The position numbers and the translations under genes were made by a program. The notes under the pieces are model-generated. The model was not told the origin of the DNA. It was given only the letters and a program-made list of their open reading frames with translations, and made no database searches. 64,000 nt of DNA, from positions 1,922,001-1,986,000 of the forward strand of contig NZ_CP065800.1 of the NCBI RefSeq assembly GCF_023206215.1, in the 5' to 3' direction. Source of the stretch: Butyrivibrio fibrisolvens (lineage in GTDB: Bacteria; Bacillota; Clostridia; Lachnospirales; Lachnospiraceae). Positions 18,823 through 28,704 of this stretch are shown piece after piece (positions within the stretch are counted from its first letter, which is position 1; each line of letters begins with the position of its first letter).

Positions 18823-19686
18823 ATGAAATCAACTAAAATTTCCAATATTATTTTGGATATACTTAAATTTGCAATTCTTATATTGGGTGCAGCTATTACT
18901 GTGATGCCTTTTATCTGGATGATATTGTCTTCACTTAAGACTGCATCAGAGATCACTGCGATCCCGCCTACATTTTTCCCTAAGGAATTTCGTTGGGAGA
19001 ATTATAAGGAAGCCTGGAGCAGAGCTCCTTTCCTTAGATATTTCGTTAATACTATCATAGTTGCTGTATGTAGTACTATTGGTGTTCTTATCACCACAGT
19101 TCTTTCAGCATTTGCTTTTTCAAGACTTAACTTCCCGGGCAAGAAGGTCATCTTCTCTGTTCTTATGGCTACACTTATGATCCCCGGAGAGATGCTTGTT
19201 ATCACTAACTACATCACTGTTTTCCACATGAAGCTTGAGATCGGCGGTGTCAGGATCATGGGTATTGATTCTTACGGCGCTCTGATACTTCCGTGGATTG
19301 CGAGTGTTTTCTATATTTATCTCCTGACTCAGTTCTTCATGCAGGTTCCGGATGCCATATATCTGGCTGCTAAGGTCGATAAATGTTCCGACTGGAAGTT
19401 CATGTGGAAGATAATGCTTCCTATGAACAAACAGGCTGTTGTTACTATTGGTATACTTAATTTTATTAGCAGCTGGAATGCATTCATGTGGCCACTGCTT
19501 GTAACAAATGATCCAAGCATGAGAGTATTGTCCAACGGACTTACTCAGTTCCAGTCTGAAGCAGGTTCTGATTATCAGCTTATCATGGCTGCTTCATGTA
19601 TTCTGGTTATGCCTATCATCATCATCTACCTGTTCCTTAGAAAGTACATCATCGAAGGTGTTACAAGATCAGGTCTTAAGGGATAA
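18823..19686 (+). CDS. Sugar ABC transporter permease, MalG type
   Basis: A 287-residue CUT1 permease with six membrane segments and the EAA loop IYLAAKVDKCSDWKFMWKIMLPMNKQA. This loop has Ala-Lys where many MalG proteins have EAA..DG, a small deviation shared with its MalF partner. It lies 13 bp after the MalF-type gene behind a good AAAAGGGG site and ends with the usual RKYIIEGVTRSGLKG tail. Confidence 0.92.
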   Translation: MKSTKISNIILDILKFAILILGAAITVMPFIWMILSSLKTASEITAIPPTFFPKEFRWENYKEAWSRAPFLRYFVNTIIVAVCSTIGVLITTVLSAFAFSRLNFPGKKVIFSVLMATLMIPGEMLVITNYITVFHMKLEIGGVRIMGIDSYGALILPWIASVFYIYLLTQFFMQVPDAIYLAAKVDKCSDWKFMWKIMLPMNKQAVVTIGILNFISSWNAFMWPLLVTNDPSMRVLSNGLTQFQSEAGSDYQLIMAASCILVMPIIIIYLFLRKYIIEGVTRSGLKG

Positions 19687-19813
19687 GCATTTAAACAGAT
19701 AATTTAGATAATATATTCAAGACATAATAAAACAGTTTGTCATCTATCATTGATCAGTCGTATGATTGAAGGGGTAGTAAATTGCCTTATGGCAAGTTAA
19801 CTATACTAGTGCT

Positions 19814-19829
19814 TACCGTTTATACGGTA
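19814..19829 (+). repeat. Small inverted repeat before the binding-protein gene
   Basis: TACCGT and ACGGTA around a 4-nt loop, ending a few bases before the AAAGGAGG site of the binding-protein gene. It may stabilise the abundant binding-protein mRNA or act as a small operator. The ACCGTT half resembles the right half of the palindrome at 12714-12733. Confidence 0.4.
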
Positions 19830-19848
19830 CAAAAGGAGGATACGTATT

Positions 19849-21183
19849 ATGAAGAAGAAAATGGTTGCAACATTGCTTACAGCAGTGATGGCAGCAGGAG
19901 CTCTTGCAGGCTGTGCTCAGAAGGTAGATCCTAATGCAGATACAGCAGCTTCTAAAGACGAGGCTACACAGGAGACAACTAAGGAAGAGACAACACAGGA
20001 TGGTACTACAACAGAGCAGGCAACTTCTGAAGAGAAGACAATCGAGCCTTGCGAGATCGAGTTCTGGCACGGAATGTCCAACACACAGGAAGAGGTTCTT
20101 ACTCAGCTTACTAACGATTTCAATTCTAACAATGAGTATGGAATCACTGTTACACTTGTAAACCAGGGTTCATATGGCGATCTTTCACAGAAGCTTCAGG
20201 CAGCTGCAGCAGCTGACGGACTTCCGGATATGGCTCAGGCTTATAACAACTGGCTCAATCCTTACATTGATAAGGTTGTAGATCTTACTAATTTCGTAGA
20301 AACAGATTTCGATAACTATGACGATATTGTCGAGGCTTATCGTAATGAGTGCAGCGAGTTTGGTTTCATCCACGCTCTTCCTTTCAATAAGTCTACATAC
20401 GTAATGTTCTATAACAAGACAGTTCTTGATGAACTTGGATTCGAAGCTCCTAAGACATGGGATGACCTTACAACAATTGGTAAGGCTTATGTTGAAAAGT
20501 ATGGCAACCCGGCATGGGGTGTTGATGACCTTGCAGGTTTCGTAGAGGCTTCTCTTCGTCAGAACGGTGAGGGTTATGTTGATGAGACAGGTGCTCTTTT
20601 CAATACAGACGGTGGTCTTGAGACTATGACATACATCATGGACCTTTACAACAACGGATATGCTCGTCTTGTTGGTGAAGACAAGTACTTCTCAAACGTT
20701 CTTTCTGCACAGTCTATGCTTGGTTATATCGGATCTTCAACAGGTGCTTCATACATCACAGTTGATGGTTGGGAGATGGGTGTATGCCCTGTTCCTTCAA
20801 ACAAGGAAAGCGCTGCTTACTGCGCAGGTACAAACCTTGTAATGTTCACACAGGATGCTAACAAGCAGCTTGCAGCTTGGGAGTACATGAAGTGGCTCAC
20901 ATCTGAAGAAGCTACTGTAACATGGGCTACAGGAACAGGTTACCTTCCTGTAAGAACATCTGCTTATGAGTCTGCTGATTATCAGAACTTCATGGCTTCT
21001 GATGTAACAGCTACAGCAGCTTACGAGCAGTCTGATGCTTTCTTCACATCTCTTGCATCTTATGATGCTTCTAACGATGTAAGAACAGCTGTTGCTGCTA
21101 AGATGGAAGAGCTCATTCTTGATGAGACAGCTCCTCAGGATGCTCTTGATGCTCTTGTAGAAGAGATCAACGCTCAGTTCTGA
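19849..21183 (+). CDS. Sugar ABC transporter substrate-binding lipoprotein
   Basis: A 444-residue CUT1 (MalE/UgpB-like) binding protein. The lipoprotein signal MKKKMVATLLTAVMAAGALAGC has the lipobox LAGC with Cys at about 22; a Thr/Glu/Gln-rich linker follows to ~60, then the binding fold (EIEFWHGMSN..., VMFYNKTVLDELGF, TWDDLTTIGKAYVEKYG). Codon use is unusually regular (TCT, GCT, ACA), as expected for a highly expressed gene. It is the last gene of the transporter cluster and ends at a strong terminator. Confidence 0.93.
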   Translation: MKKKMVATLLTAVMAAGALAGCAQKVDPNADTAASKDEATQETTKEETTQDGTTTEQATSEEKTIEPCEIEFWHGMSNTQEEVLTQLTNDFNSNNEYGITVTLVNQGSYGDLSQKLQAAAAADGLPDMAQAYNNWLNPYIDKVVDLTNFVETDFDNYDDIVEAYRNECSEFGFIHALPFNKSTYVMFYNKTVLDELGFEAPKTWDDLTTIGKAYVEKYGNPAWGVDDLAGFVEASLRQNGEGYVDETGALFNTDGGLETMTYIMDLYNNGYARLVGEDKYFSNVLSAQSMLGYIGSSTGASYITVDGWEMGVCPVPSNKESAAYCAGTNLVMFTQDANKQLAAWEYMKWLTSEEATVTWATGTGYLPVRTSAYESADYQNFMASDVTATAAYEQSDAFFTSLASYDASNDVRTAVAAKMEELILDETAPQDALDALVEEINAQF

Positions 21184-21213
21184 TATAGTATTAGTTAACT
21201 TAGAACTATATTT

Positions 21214-21241
21214 AAGCCGGTGCATATGCACCGGCTTTTTT
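21214..21241 (+). terminator. Intrinsic terminator of the sugar ABC cluster
   Basis: A fully palindromic stem of AAGCCGGTGCAT with its complement, followed by at least six T. It lies 31 nt after the binding-protein stop. Confidence 0.92.
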
Positions 21242-21260
21242 AGGTGATATTATAATGATA

Positions 21261-21289
21261 TTGGCACATACTCGCTATTGTGATAAAAT
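21261..21289 (+). promoter_or_regulatory. Promoter of the MBL/5'-nucleotidase pair
   Basis: TTGGCA at 21261-21266 and TAAAAT at 21284-21289 with an ideal 17-bp spacer. It sits just after the upstream terminator and 48 bp before the gene start. Confidence 0.65.
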
Positions 21290-21337
21290 AGATATCTTGC
21301 TCTAGAGATTTTTTCTCACAGGAAAGGAGTAATAGTT

Positions 21338-22681
21338 ATGAGTATGACTAAACTTGGATTTTATAATGGCCTAAAGGAAATAGGCGGGACATTTGTGGTA
21401 GTTGAGACTGATACTGCCAGATGTATGTTCGATTTTGGTTTTGCCAATGCTGATATTATTGATAATAAAGTCAGCTGCGCGCCTGGCGATATGGCGTATT
21501 ATTATGTTAATCTCGGTATTCTGACACCGATGGATGGTATATATGATGACAATACTGCTCATAAGCTTGGGCTTAAGTCATTTTCAGAAGATACTAAAAA
21601 GAATTTCTTTATTATTTCTCACATGCATATAGATCATATGGGCGGACTTGGTATGCTGGATCCTGATGTTCCGGTATATATGAGCATGGATTCACTTAAG
21701 CTTTACAGAGCAATTGCAAGATGCGGTGAAGCAGAAGTTAGAGAACACGCCAACTGCATTGGAGTTGATTATGAAGACAGCTTCACAGTAGGTGATATTA
21801 CAGTCAAAGTAGTGCAGATAGATCATGATGTAGCAGGCGCCTGCGGATTTATCATTACTACAGCTGATGGAAGTATCTGTTATACAGGTGACTACAGATT
21901 CCATGGTTTTCACAGGGATATTACAGAGAAGTTCGCAAGAACCTGCCATGGCGTAGATGTTATGATAACAGAAGGTGTTACTGCAAGCTTTGAAGATATA
22001 GATATGCTAAGCCTTGAAGAGCCTGAAGATATGGGCAATTCCGAGGAAGTAGTAGAAGAGTATATGAAGGATAGGATCCGTAATGAAAGTGGTCTTATCG
22101 TGATCAACAATTATAACAGGAATGTAGAGCGTATCCACAGGCTTATATCTGTATGCGAAAATGAAGGACGAACTCTCGTACTTGAGCCGATTCAGGCAGA
22201 GTATATCAAAGCTTTCTATCCTGAAGATAAGATTAGTGTATATACACAGAATATTGATGAGTGCAGCTTTGCAATATCTCCTGACTGGAAGATGGTTACG
22301 AGGAAGGATATACTTGATGATCCTTCAGGATTTGTGCTTCAGCAGGATTATAAACATATATATGAGCTTATAGATCTTAAAGCCGTGCTTTCATTGTATG
22401 TTCATATGGATGGTGGCCCGCTTGGTGATTATGATCCTTCATACAAAAAGCTCCATGACTTTATGGAGCAGCTTAACATAAACTACGAGCACAAGGGAAC
22501 AGGCGGACATTCAAGACCATATTATCTTCGCTATATGATAGATAATATAGCACCAGGTACGCTTATACCGCTTCATTCCTTCAGACCTGAGCAGGTTATG
22601 TCTGATAAAGCAGGTTGCAGGATACTGCCTGAGTATGGAGATATCTATACCATGCAGGAAGGAAAATTGTCAAAACGATAA
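21338..22681 (+). CDS. Metallo-beta-lactamase-fold hydrolase, RNase J-like
   Basis: A 447-residue MBL-fold enzyme. The two-metal site HxHxDH is clear in IISHMHIDHMGG, with a further metal Asp in CYTGDYRFHG. The insert between about 200 and 330 (a beta-CASP-like place) and the overall layout resemble the RNase J / RNA-metabolising branch, but it is shorter than RNase J (about 550 residues) and begins differently (KLGFYNGLKEIGGTFVVVETD). The substrate could be RNA or a small phosphodiester. It is followed after 7 bp by a phosphodiesterase-type gene, so the two may act in sequence. Confidence 0.75.
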   Translation: MSMTKLGFYNGLKEIGGTFVVVETDTARCMFDFGFANADIIDNKVSCAPGDMAYYYVNLGILTPMDGIYDDNTAHKLGLKSFSEDTKKNFFIISHMHIDHMGGLGMLDPDVPVYMSMDSLKLYRAIARCGEAEVREHANCIGVDYEDSFTVGDITVKVVQIDHDVAGACGFIITTADGSICYTGDYRFHGFHRDITEKFARTCHGVDVMITEGVTASFEDIDMLSLEEPEDMGNSEEVVEEYMKDRIRNESGLIVINNYNRNVERIHRLISVCENEGRTLVLEPIQAEYIKAFYPEDKISVYTQNIDECSFAISPDWKMVTRKDILDDPSGFVLQQDYKHIYELIDLKAVLSLYVHMDGGPLGDYDPSYKKLHDFMEQLNINYEHKGTGGHSRPYYLRYMIDNIAPGTLIPLHSFRPEQVMSDKAGCRILPEYGDIYTMQEGKLSKR

Positions 22682-22688
22682 TTGATGA

Positions 22689-24329
22689 TTGATTTTTAAT
22701 TTTAGATTAAGTTTGGACGTTTATACTTACATAAGAATACAAAAAGAACTGACTGATTATAGAAAGTTGAATCAAAGTTTTATGAATAATAACACAAGAT
22801 CATTAGATATCATATATACATCAGATACACATGGCCACGTATACCCTGTAGATTATGCCAAGAACGGGTCCTCAAACTGCAGCCTTTTGAACATAGCACA
22901 TGAGATAGACAAGGATGGAAATACACTTGTTCTTGATGGAGGAGATTCACTCCAGGGAACCCCTCTTTCTCAGTATTATCTGGCTAACTCAGATAAGTAT
23001 TCATATCATCCTATAGCCGAAGCTTTTAATGCAATGGGTCTTGACTATTTTACACTTGGCAACCATGACTTTAATTTTGGTTATGAAGTTATCAGAGACT
23101 ACCTTAATGCAATGAATGCAAAGTGCCTTTGTGCCAATGTGGAAGATCTTGGCGGAGAGTTAAAGCTATATAAGACAGACATAGTAACACTTGATAATGG
23201 CCTTAGGATCGGTCTTTCAGGAGTTGTAACAGATTGGGTCAATGTCTGGGAACAGGAAGACAACATCACAAAGACAAGGGTCACAGATCCTCTCAGCGCT
23301 GCAGCCAAGGCACTTGCTGAGATTAAAGATCAATGCGATATAACTGTCCTTATATATCATGGAGGCTTAGAAGAAAATCCAAAGACCGGCGAGAAGATGT
23401 CTGATACCACCGAGAATATCGGATGCAGAATAGCTCATGAACAGGACTGGGATATCCTTCTGACAGGTCATCAGCATATAGCTAATGAGAAGTTTGTCAT
23501 AGATGGAACCTATGCAGTTCAGCCGCCTGCCAAGGCAGAGAAGTATATATCCATGCATGTAGAAATGGGTGCACAGCAAGGTGATGATGAACAACTTAAG
23601 ATCAGTTCTAAGCTTGTAAGTACAGGATCTGAGCATGAAGATATAGTTTATAACAAGATGCTTCCACTTGAGCAGGATGTTCAAAGATGGCTTGATATAC
23701 CGATAGGATCAATAGATGAGCCTATCATACCTGAAGAAAAACTTGATGCAGCACTTAACGGAAGCAGGCTTGCAGCTATTTTTAACCAGACTCAGCTTGA
23801 ATGGAGCGGAGCGGATTTTTCCTGCACAAGTCTTGGTAATGATCCTTTGGGATTAAAAAAGAATATAACGATTAGGGATATATGTGCTGTTTATCCTTTT
23901 TCTAATACAGTATTTGTTGTAGAAGTTACCAAGAAGACTATCAAAGAATCTCTTGAAAGAGTTGCTTCATACTTCACTCTGGTAGATGGAAAGCCTGCGG
24001 TTTCGGAAGAGTTTTTAAAACCCAAGATAGAACATTATAACTATGACTTCTATGCAGGCCTTGATTATGAGTTTGACTTAAGACGCCCTGTTGGCGACAG
24101 AGTAGTTAAAATGGTTCGTATTGACGGAACAGAGCTTTCTGATTCTAAAATGTATACACTTGTGACCAGTAATTACAGAGCGACAGGCACAGGTGGATAT
24201 AAGGCGATTGGAGATAGTAAAGTTTTAAGGAATAGTACAGAGGAAATGCCAGACCTGTTACAGGAATTTATTAAGAAAAACAGTCCTGTTGGAGATATAA
24301 AGAATTACAGAATAAAAGTAATATATTGA
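22689..24329 (+). CDS. 5'-nucleotidase / 2',3'-cyclic phosphodiesterase-like metallophosphoesterase
   Basis: A 546-residue UshA-type protein: a calcineurin-like N-domain with metal motifs SDTHGH, DGGDSLQG, GNHDFNFG and GHQH, then the 5'-nucleotidase C-domain (about 335-520). Family members are usually secreted; here no signal peptide is seen. The TTG at 22689 has a poor ribosome site and residues 1-31 are unlike the family; ATG 22782 (MNNNTRSLDIIYTSDTHGH) is the better homology-based start but also lacks a clear site. It probably acts on nucleotides in the cytoplasm. It may share the promoter at 21261. Confidence 0.85.
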   Translation: MIFNFRLSLDVYTYIRIQKELTDYRKLNQSFMNNNTRSLDIIYTSDTHGHVYPVDYAKNGSSNCSLLNIAHEIDKDGNTLVLDGGDSLQGTPLSQYYLANSDKYSYHPIAEAFNAMGLDYFTLGNHDFNFGYEVIRDYLNAMNAKCLCANVEDLGGELKLYKTDIVTLDNGLRIGLSGVVTDWVNVWEQEDNITKTRVTDPLSAAAKALAEIKDQCDITVLIYHGGLEENPKTGEKMSDTTENIGCRIAHEQDWDILLTGHQHIANEKFVIDGTYAVQPPAKAEKYISMHVEMGAQQGDDEQLKISSKLVSTGSEHEDIVYNKMLPLEQDVQRWLDIPIGSIDEPIIPEEKLDAALNGSRLAAIFNQTQLEWSGADFSCTSLGNDPLGLKKNITIRDICAVYPFSNTVFVVEVTKKTIKESLERVASYFTLVDGKPAVSEEFLKPKIEHYNYDFYAGLDYEFDLRRPVGDRVVKMVRIDGTELSDSKMYTLVTSNYRATGTGGYKAIGDSKVLRNSTEEMPDLLQEFIKKNSPVGDIKNYRIKVIY

Positions 24330-24546
24330 TGTTTCAGATAATTCGTATGCCGTGAAAATATAGTAATTGACCTGGGAACATGCAGTATGTCAGTCATAAG
24401 ATTTCATATATTGCGGATGACTGATATAAGACAGTTTATAGTATCAGTTACTATAGTACTTGAATAAGATCATTGTCAGATACTATTTCGAATATATTTT
24501 CAAGAAACGGGATACAGTACATGTGTTTAGTGATATACTGTTATAG

Positions 24547-25641
24547 ATGCTTGCAAAGAAGGACAATAATCCTATGAAAATATTTAAGCTATTCACCAAA
24601 GATGATGATGTTTTTTGCGATTATCGAGATAGAATAAATGAACTGAATTACGAACGTATAGGTAAGCTTTCCATGATGGGAGCCACCCTTCCTATAATGG
24701 CTGTAGTATTCTTTTTGATAGTGGGAGATCTTGAGGGAAGTTTCGGATCAGCTATGATCATGATCTATTTTGCCATACTTAGGGTTGTTTATAATTTTCG
24801 TGGTAAAGACAGACCATTTAAAAATTCGACAATTATCTTTTATCTTGTAGTAGTGCCGATACTTTTATTTGCGGCTTCTGTTGATTCATATTTCGATCCG
24901 GAAGAAGAGGGATTTACATCGCTTCTTTTTCTATGTGTGATTCCATGCCTTATCATAGACAAGCCAAGAAGACTTTGGTCTTTTATGATAGGAGTTGCAG
25001 TGACATATGGTGTAATATTTGACTTCTATAATGATGGGGCAGTAATGGAAGCTTTTACTTCGCATATAGCTGTTGCTTCCATCGTATCGATAGTGATCTC
25101 CGGATATGTACTTACCATACAGATTGAGAATATCAGAAGAGGCGAAGTGCTTTCATATCAGTCTGAACATGACGGAATGACAGGGCTTTTTAACAGAGCA
25201 GGAGGAGAGAAGAGAATCTCAGAGTACTTAGAAGAAGGGTGCAGTGGATTTTTCTATCTGATAGACGTTGATAACTTTAAGGAAGTCAATGATTCATTCG
25301 GTCATGATATAGGTGATGAAGTACTTGAGGATATATCAGGGATACTTACAGAATCCAGCGGTGACAAAGATGTCCTTATGAGAATCGGCGGTGATGAGTT
25401 TGTAGGCTTTGCTCAGGGAGTCTTTAGCGAAGAGATGATTCAGAGGAGATTCGAAAGAATTCAAAGCGGCCTTAGATGGACGAGATTCTTTAGAAATTAC
25501 AAGCAGAAGATAACCCTTTCTATGGGGGCAGTAATCCTTGACAGTAAGACCGACTATACATATAAGACCCTGTATAAAACAGCAGACGAACTATTATATA
25601 CTTCCAAACGAAATGGCAAAAATGTATTGACTGCGCAGTGA
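24547..25641 (+). CDS. Membrane diguanylate cyclase (GGDEF)
   Basis: A 364-residue protein with about six membrane helices (35-200), then a GGDEF domain (about 205-364). DGMTGLFNRAG and the active-site RIGGDEF are intact, so c-di-GMP synthesis is expected. There is no RxxD inhibitory site five residues before GGDEF (SGDKDVLMR), so product inhibition through a classical I-site is unlikely. ATG 24547 is the longest start; ATG 24580 (MKIFKLF) is possible. The terminator overlaps its stop codon. Confidence 0.88.
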   Translation: MLAKKDNNPMKIFKLFTKDDDVFCDYRDRINELNYERIGKLSMMGATLPIMAVVFFLIVGDLEGSFGSAMIMIYFAILRVVYNFRGKDRPFKNSTIIFYLVVVPILLFAASVDSYFDPEEEGFTSLLFLCVIPCLIIDKPRRLWSFMIGVAVTYGVIFDFYNDGAVMEAFTSHIAVASIVSIVISGYVLTIQIENIRRGEVLSYQSEHDGMTGLFNRAGGEKRISEYLEEGCSGFFYLIDVDNFKEVNDSFGHDIGDEVLEDISGILTESSGDKDVLMRIGGDEFVGFAQGVFSEEMIQRRFERIQSGLRWTRFFRNYKQKITLSMGAVILDSKTDYTYKTLYKTADELLYTSKRNGKNVLTAQ

Positions 25642-25655
25642 TGTGCAGTCTTTTT
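25629..25655 (+). terminator. Intrinsic terminator overlapping the GGDEF stop codon
   Basis: GACTGC and GCAGTC pair around a 10-nt loop that contains the stop codon; five T follow, then TATTTT. Confidence 0.8.
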
Positions 25656-25767
25656 ATTTTATCCCGTTTTCCTTGTTCTGGATTTCAGACTGTTTTGCGA
25701 TTAAAGAGATATGTTCGACCTGTAGCAGATATTATCAATATTTAAGCATATAACATCAAACTAAACT

Positions 25768-25816
25768 AAGAGGGTTATGTGATATCATAAATGCATGGCC
25801 CTCTTTTATTTTTTTC
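25768..25816 (+). terminator. Terminator-like hairpin in the leader of the mannosidase gene
   Basis: AAGAGGG (25768-25774) pairs with CCCTCTT (25799-25805), followed by a T-rich run (TTATTTTTTT). It ends about 40 bp before the beta-mannosidase start, with no gene in the preceding 110 bp, so it could be an attenuator or end a short RNA. Confidence 0.6.
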
Positions 25817-25858
25817 AGGCTTACAGGGCTTTTATACAGGTATTATGGAGGTATTGAT

Positions 25859-28579
25859 TTGAACAGAATTTCTATTAGTGACAATGATAAATGGAAGATG
25901 AGAATTATATCATCAGATTCAAAAGGCAAGTGGATCAAGGCTGTAGTTCCGGGAAGTGTATATACAGATCTTCTTAGAGAAGGACTTATGGAAGATCCAT
26001 TCTTTAAAGATAATGAAGATAAAGCTCTTATGCTTATGGACAATGATTTTGAGTATGAGACCAGCTTTAATGTATCCAAAGATTTTTTGTCATGTTATGA
26101 TCAGATACTTCATTTTGATGGGCTTGATACAGTTACGGATGTATTCCTTAATGGCCAAAAGCTTGGAAGTACTGAAAATATGCACCGGATGTATGAATTT
26201 GATATTAAGGACATAGTTAAGGAGAAAGGCAATAAGCTTACTGTTTTATTTCATTCTCCTACAAGATATATCAAAGAGGCTGTAGAAAAAGACTATGTGG
26301 ACGGATCATCAGATGCTATGCCGGGATTTCCACATATCAGGAAGACGCATTCAAGCTTTGGCTGGGACTGGGGAGCTCACCTTCCCGATGCAGGAATATA
26401 TAGACCTGTATACCTGATAGGATCAGGAAGCGTAAGACTTGAAAGCGTGCAGATACTTCAGAAGCATATAACAGTCAAAAATAGTGTATCTGATAAGAAA
26501 GCTGTAAAGAGCTCAGGCAGGAATACTAAAACTTCAAATAAAAACAATATAAATGAATCTACTAATGTAAAAATTTCTTTTAAGCCGGAACTTTTAATTA
26601 ATAGTACTGACCTGTCCGATCTTGAATCAGCTCTTTCCAAGCTGACCTATGATGTCAAGATTACAGATCCTGATGGTAGAGAAGTAAGGAGTAAAGAAAC
26701 AAAGCTATTCCCGTCATCAGGAAGGAATAAGTCTTCTGATAAGAAGCCAGCCATAGATGCTTTTGCCCTTAAGATGTCAGGAATTGAAAGCGCTGACGGA
26801 CTTGTAGGTGTAAGAGTTAGGGCATTGGAGAATTCTCTTTCTATAACTATAGAAGATGCCAAGATCTGGTGGCCTAGAGGATACGGCCAGCAGCCCCTGT
26901 ATGATGTAGAAGTGACTTTATATGAAGACGGTCAGAAGATAGATTCATGGACTAAGAGAATAGGACTTAGAACTGTAGATCTTAATCTCAAAAAGGGAAG
27001 GAAAGCCGCAGACTTTGCAATAAGAGTAAATGGAACGCCTATATTTGCCATGGGCGCAGACTATATCCCGGAAGATCACCTTCTTGGAAGAGTAAATCCT
27101 GCTACTACCAGATCCCTATTAGAAAAAGCTGCTTTTGCAAACCACAACTGCGTACGTGTATGGGGAGGCGGCTACTATCCTGAAGACTGGTTCTATGATA
27201 TCTGTGATGAACTTGGCCTTTTGGTATGGCAGGATATGATGTTCGCCTGCGCTGTATACCATCTGACGGAGAAGTTTGAAAATAATATAAAAGAAGAGTT
27301 CAGGCAGAATTTAAGGAGACTTCGTCATCATGCATCTCTTGGCCTTATATGCGGCAATAATGAGATGGAGATGTTCGTAGACAGAGGGGTATGGGTTCAT
27401 TCCAAAGAAGAAGTACGTGACTATACGATTATGTATGAACGCATAATTCCCAGCATGCTTACAGACATAGCTCCGCAGGTTTCATACTGGCCATCCAGTC
27501 CGTCATCAGGAGGAGCCTTCGATGATCCGGGTAATGAGACAAGAGGAGACCAGCATTACTGGGATGTATGGCATGGAGATAAGCCATTTACAGAATATAG
27601 AAAGTTCAGGTTCCGTTTCCTGTCAGAGTTTGGATTCCAGAGTTTCCCTCTTAGAAAGACCATCGACCTTATAACAGATGATGAGAATGACAGGAATATC
27701 TTTTCATATGTGATGGAGAGACACCAGCGCAATGGCGCAGCTAATGGCAAGATCATGAACTATATGCAGCAGACTTACCGTTATCCATCCGATTTCGATA
27801 CTCTGTTATATGCATCACATATGCTCCAGGCAGATGGAATCAGACTAGGAATAGAACATTTCAGACGTTACCGCGGAGAATGTATGGGCGCAGTAGTATG
27901 GCAGCTCAATGACTGCTGGCCTGTTGCGTCCTGGTCTTCAATAGACTATGCAGGAAGGCTCAAAGCTCTTCATTATGCAGAAAAAAGAGCTTTCGCACCA
28001 CTCATGATATCCTGCGAAGAGAACGGACGCATAAACTGCGGCAAAGCTGTTAATGAGTATCCAAAGGATTTTGAGAAGTCCATAAGACTAAATGTTGCCA
28101 ACGAGAGCATGGAAGACAGGGTAGTTACAGCTATCTGGGAGCTTAGAAATGCCAATGGAACAGCTGTCTCAAAGTCTGAAGTATCATGCCCGGTTTCAGG
28201 CACTAAGAAGATCACAGTCCCTGCTCTTACATCAGTATGGCTTGATAAAGTGGATATGGAAGGCGTAGACGAGTTTAGCCAGTATGTGAGCTATCATCTT
28301 CTTGATGAAAATGGTATAGAGATTTCAGGCGGCTCAGTAATCTTCTCACTTCCTAAATACTTTAAGTACGAAGATCCAAAGCTTGAATTAGAGGCCAGCG
28401 CAGATACCATCACCATCACCTCTAGTGCCTATGCAAGAGGCGTAGAAATACTTAATGACAATGAAGATATAATCTTGTCTGATAACTATTTTGATATGGA
28501 TAAGGGTACAAAGACGATCAAAGTTATATCGGGAAGCTGCGATAACTTAAGACTTAGAAGTGTTTATGACATAAAATAG
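25859..28579 (+). CDS. Beta-mannosidase, GH2
   Basis: A 906-residue GH2 enzyme that removes beta-mannosyl units from mannan oligosaccharides. The sandwich domain is at the N-terminus, WPRGYGQQPLYDVEV lies near 342, and the barrel block has VRVWGGGYYPEDWFYDICDELGLLVWQD. The acid/base is Glu502 (CGNNEMEMF) and the nucleophile Glu590 (LSEFGFQSFP). No signal peptide, so cytoplasmic. Two Ser/Lys/Asn-rich inserts (about 205-240 and 280-298) interrupt the second domain and are unusual. The start is TTG 25859, seven bases after GGAGG. Confidence 0.92.
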   Translation: MNRISISDNDKWKMRIISSDSKGKWIKAVVPGSVYTDLLREGLMEDPFFKDNEDKALMLMDNDFEYETSFNVSKDFLSCYDQILHFDGLDTVTDVFLNGQKLGSTENMHRMYEFDIKDIVKEKGNKLTVLFHSPTRYIKEAVEKDYVDGSSDAMPGFPHIRKTHSSFGWDWGAHLPDAGIYRPVYLIGSGSVRLESVQILQKHITVKNSVSDKKAVKSSGRNTKTSNKNNINESTNVKISFKPELLINSTDLSDLESALSKLTYDVKITDPDGREVRSKETKLFPSSGRNKSSDKKPAIDAFALKMSGIESADGLVGVRVRALENSLSITIEDAKIWWPRGYGQQPLYDVEVTLYEDGQKIDSWTKRIGLRTVDLNLKKGRKAADFAIRVNGTPIFAMGADYIPEDHLLGRVNPATTRSLLEKAAFANHNCVRVWGGGYYPEDWFYDICDELGLLVWQDMMFACAVYHLTEKFENNIKEEFRQNLRRLRHHASLGLICGNNEMEMFVDRGVWVHSKEEVRDYTIMYERIIPSMLTDIAPQVSYWPSSPSSGGAFDDPGNETRGDQHYWDVWHGDKPFTEYRKFRFRFLSEFGFQSFPLRKTIDLITDDENDRNIFSYVMERHQRNGAANGKIMNYMQQTYRYPSDFDTLLYASHMLQADGIRLGIEHFRRYRGECMGAVVWQLNDCWPVASWSSIDYAGRLKALHYAEKRAFAPLMISCEENGRINCGKAVNEYPKDFEKSIRLNVANESMEDRVVTAIWELRNANGTAVSKSEVSCPVSGTKKITVPALTSVWLDKVDMEGVDEFSQYVSYHLLDENGIEISGGSVIFSLPKYFKYEDPKLELEASADTITITSSAYARGVEILNDNEDIILSDNYFDMDKGTKTIKVISGSCDNLRLRSVYDIK

Positions 28580-28654
28580 AATAATTCAGACTTCCCACTT
28601 GCCAAGCACAGCTCCAAGGTTATGAAGCTGTTTGCTAGTAGGAAAACTTGTGTA

Positions 28655-28702
28655 AAAAAGCTATCGCCAGGAAGGAACAAGCCTGCCAGGTGATAGCTTT
28701 TA
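28655..28702. terminator. Bidirectional terminator between convergent genes
   Basis: AAGCTATCGCC pairs with GGTGATAGCTT (one wobble) with an inner AGG/CCT. T-rich tails occur on both strands, serving the mannosidase gene and the leftward ZIP gene. Confidence 0.82.
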
Positions 28703-28704
28703 TT

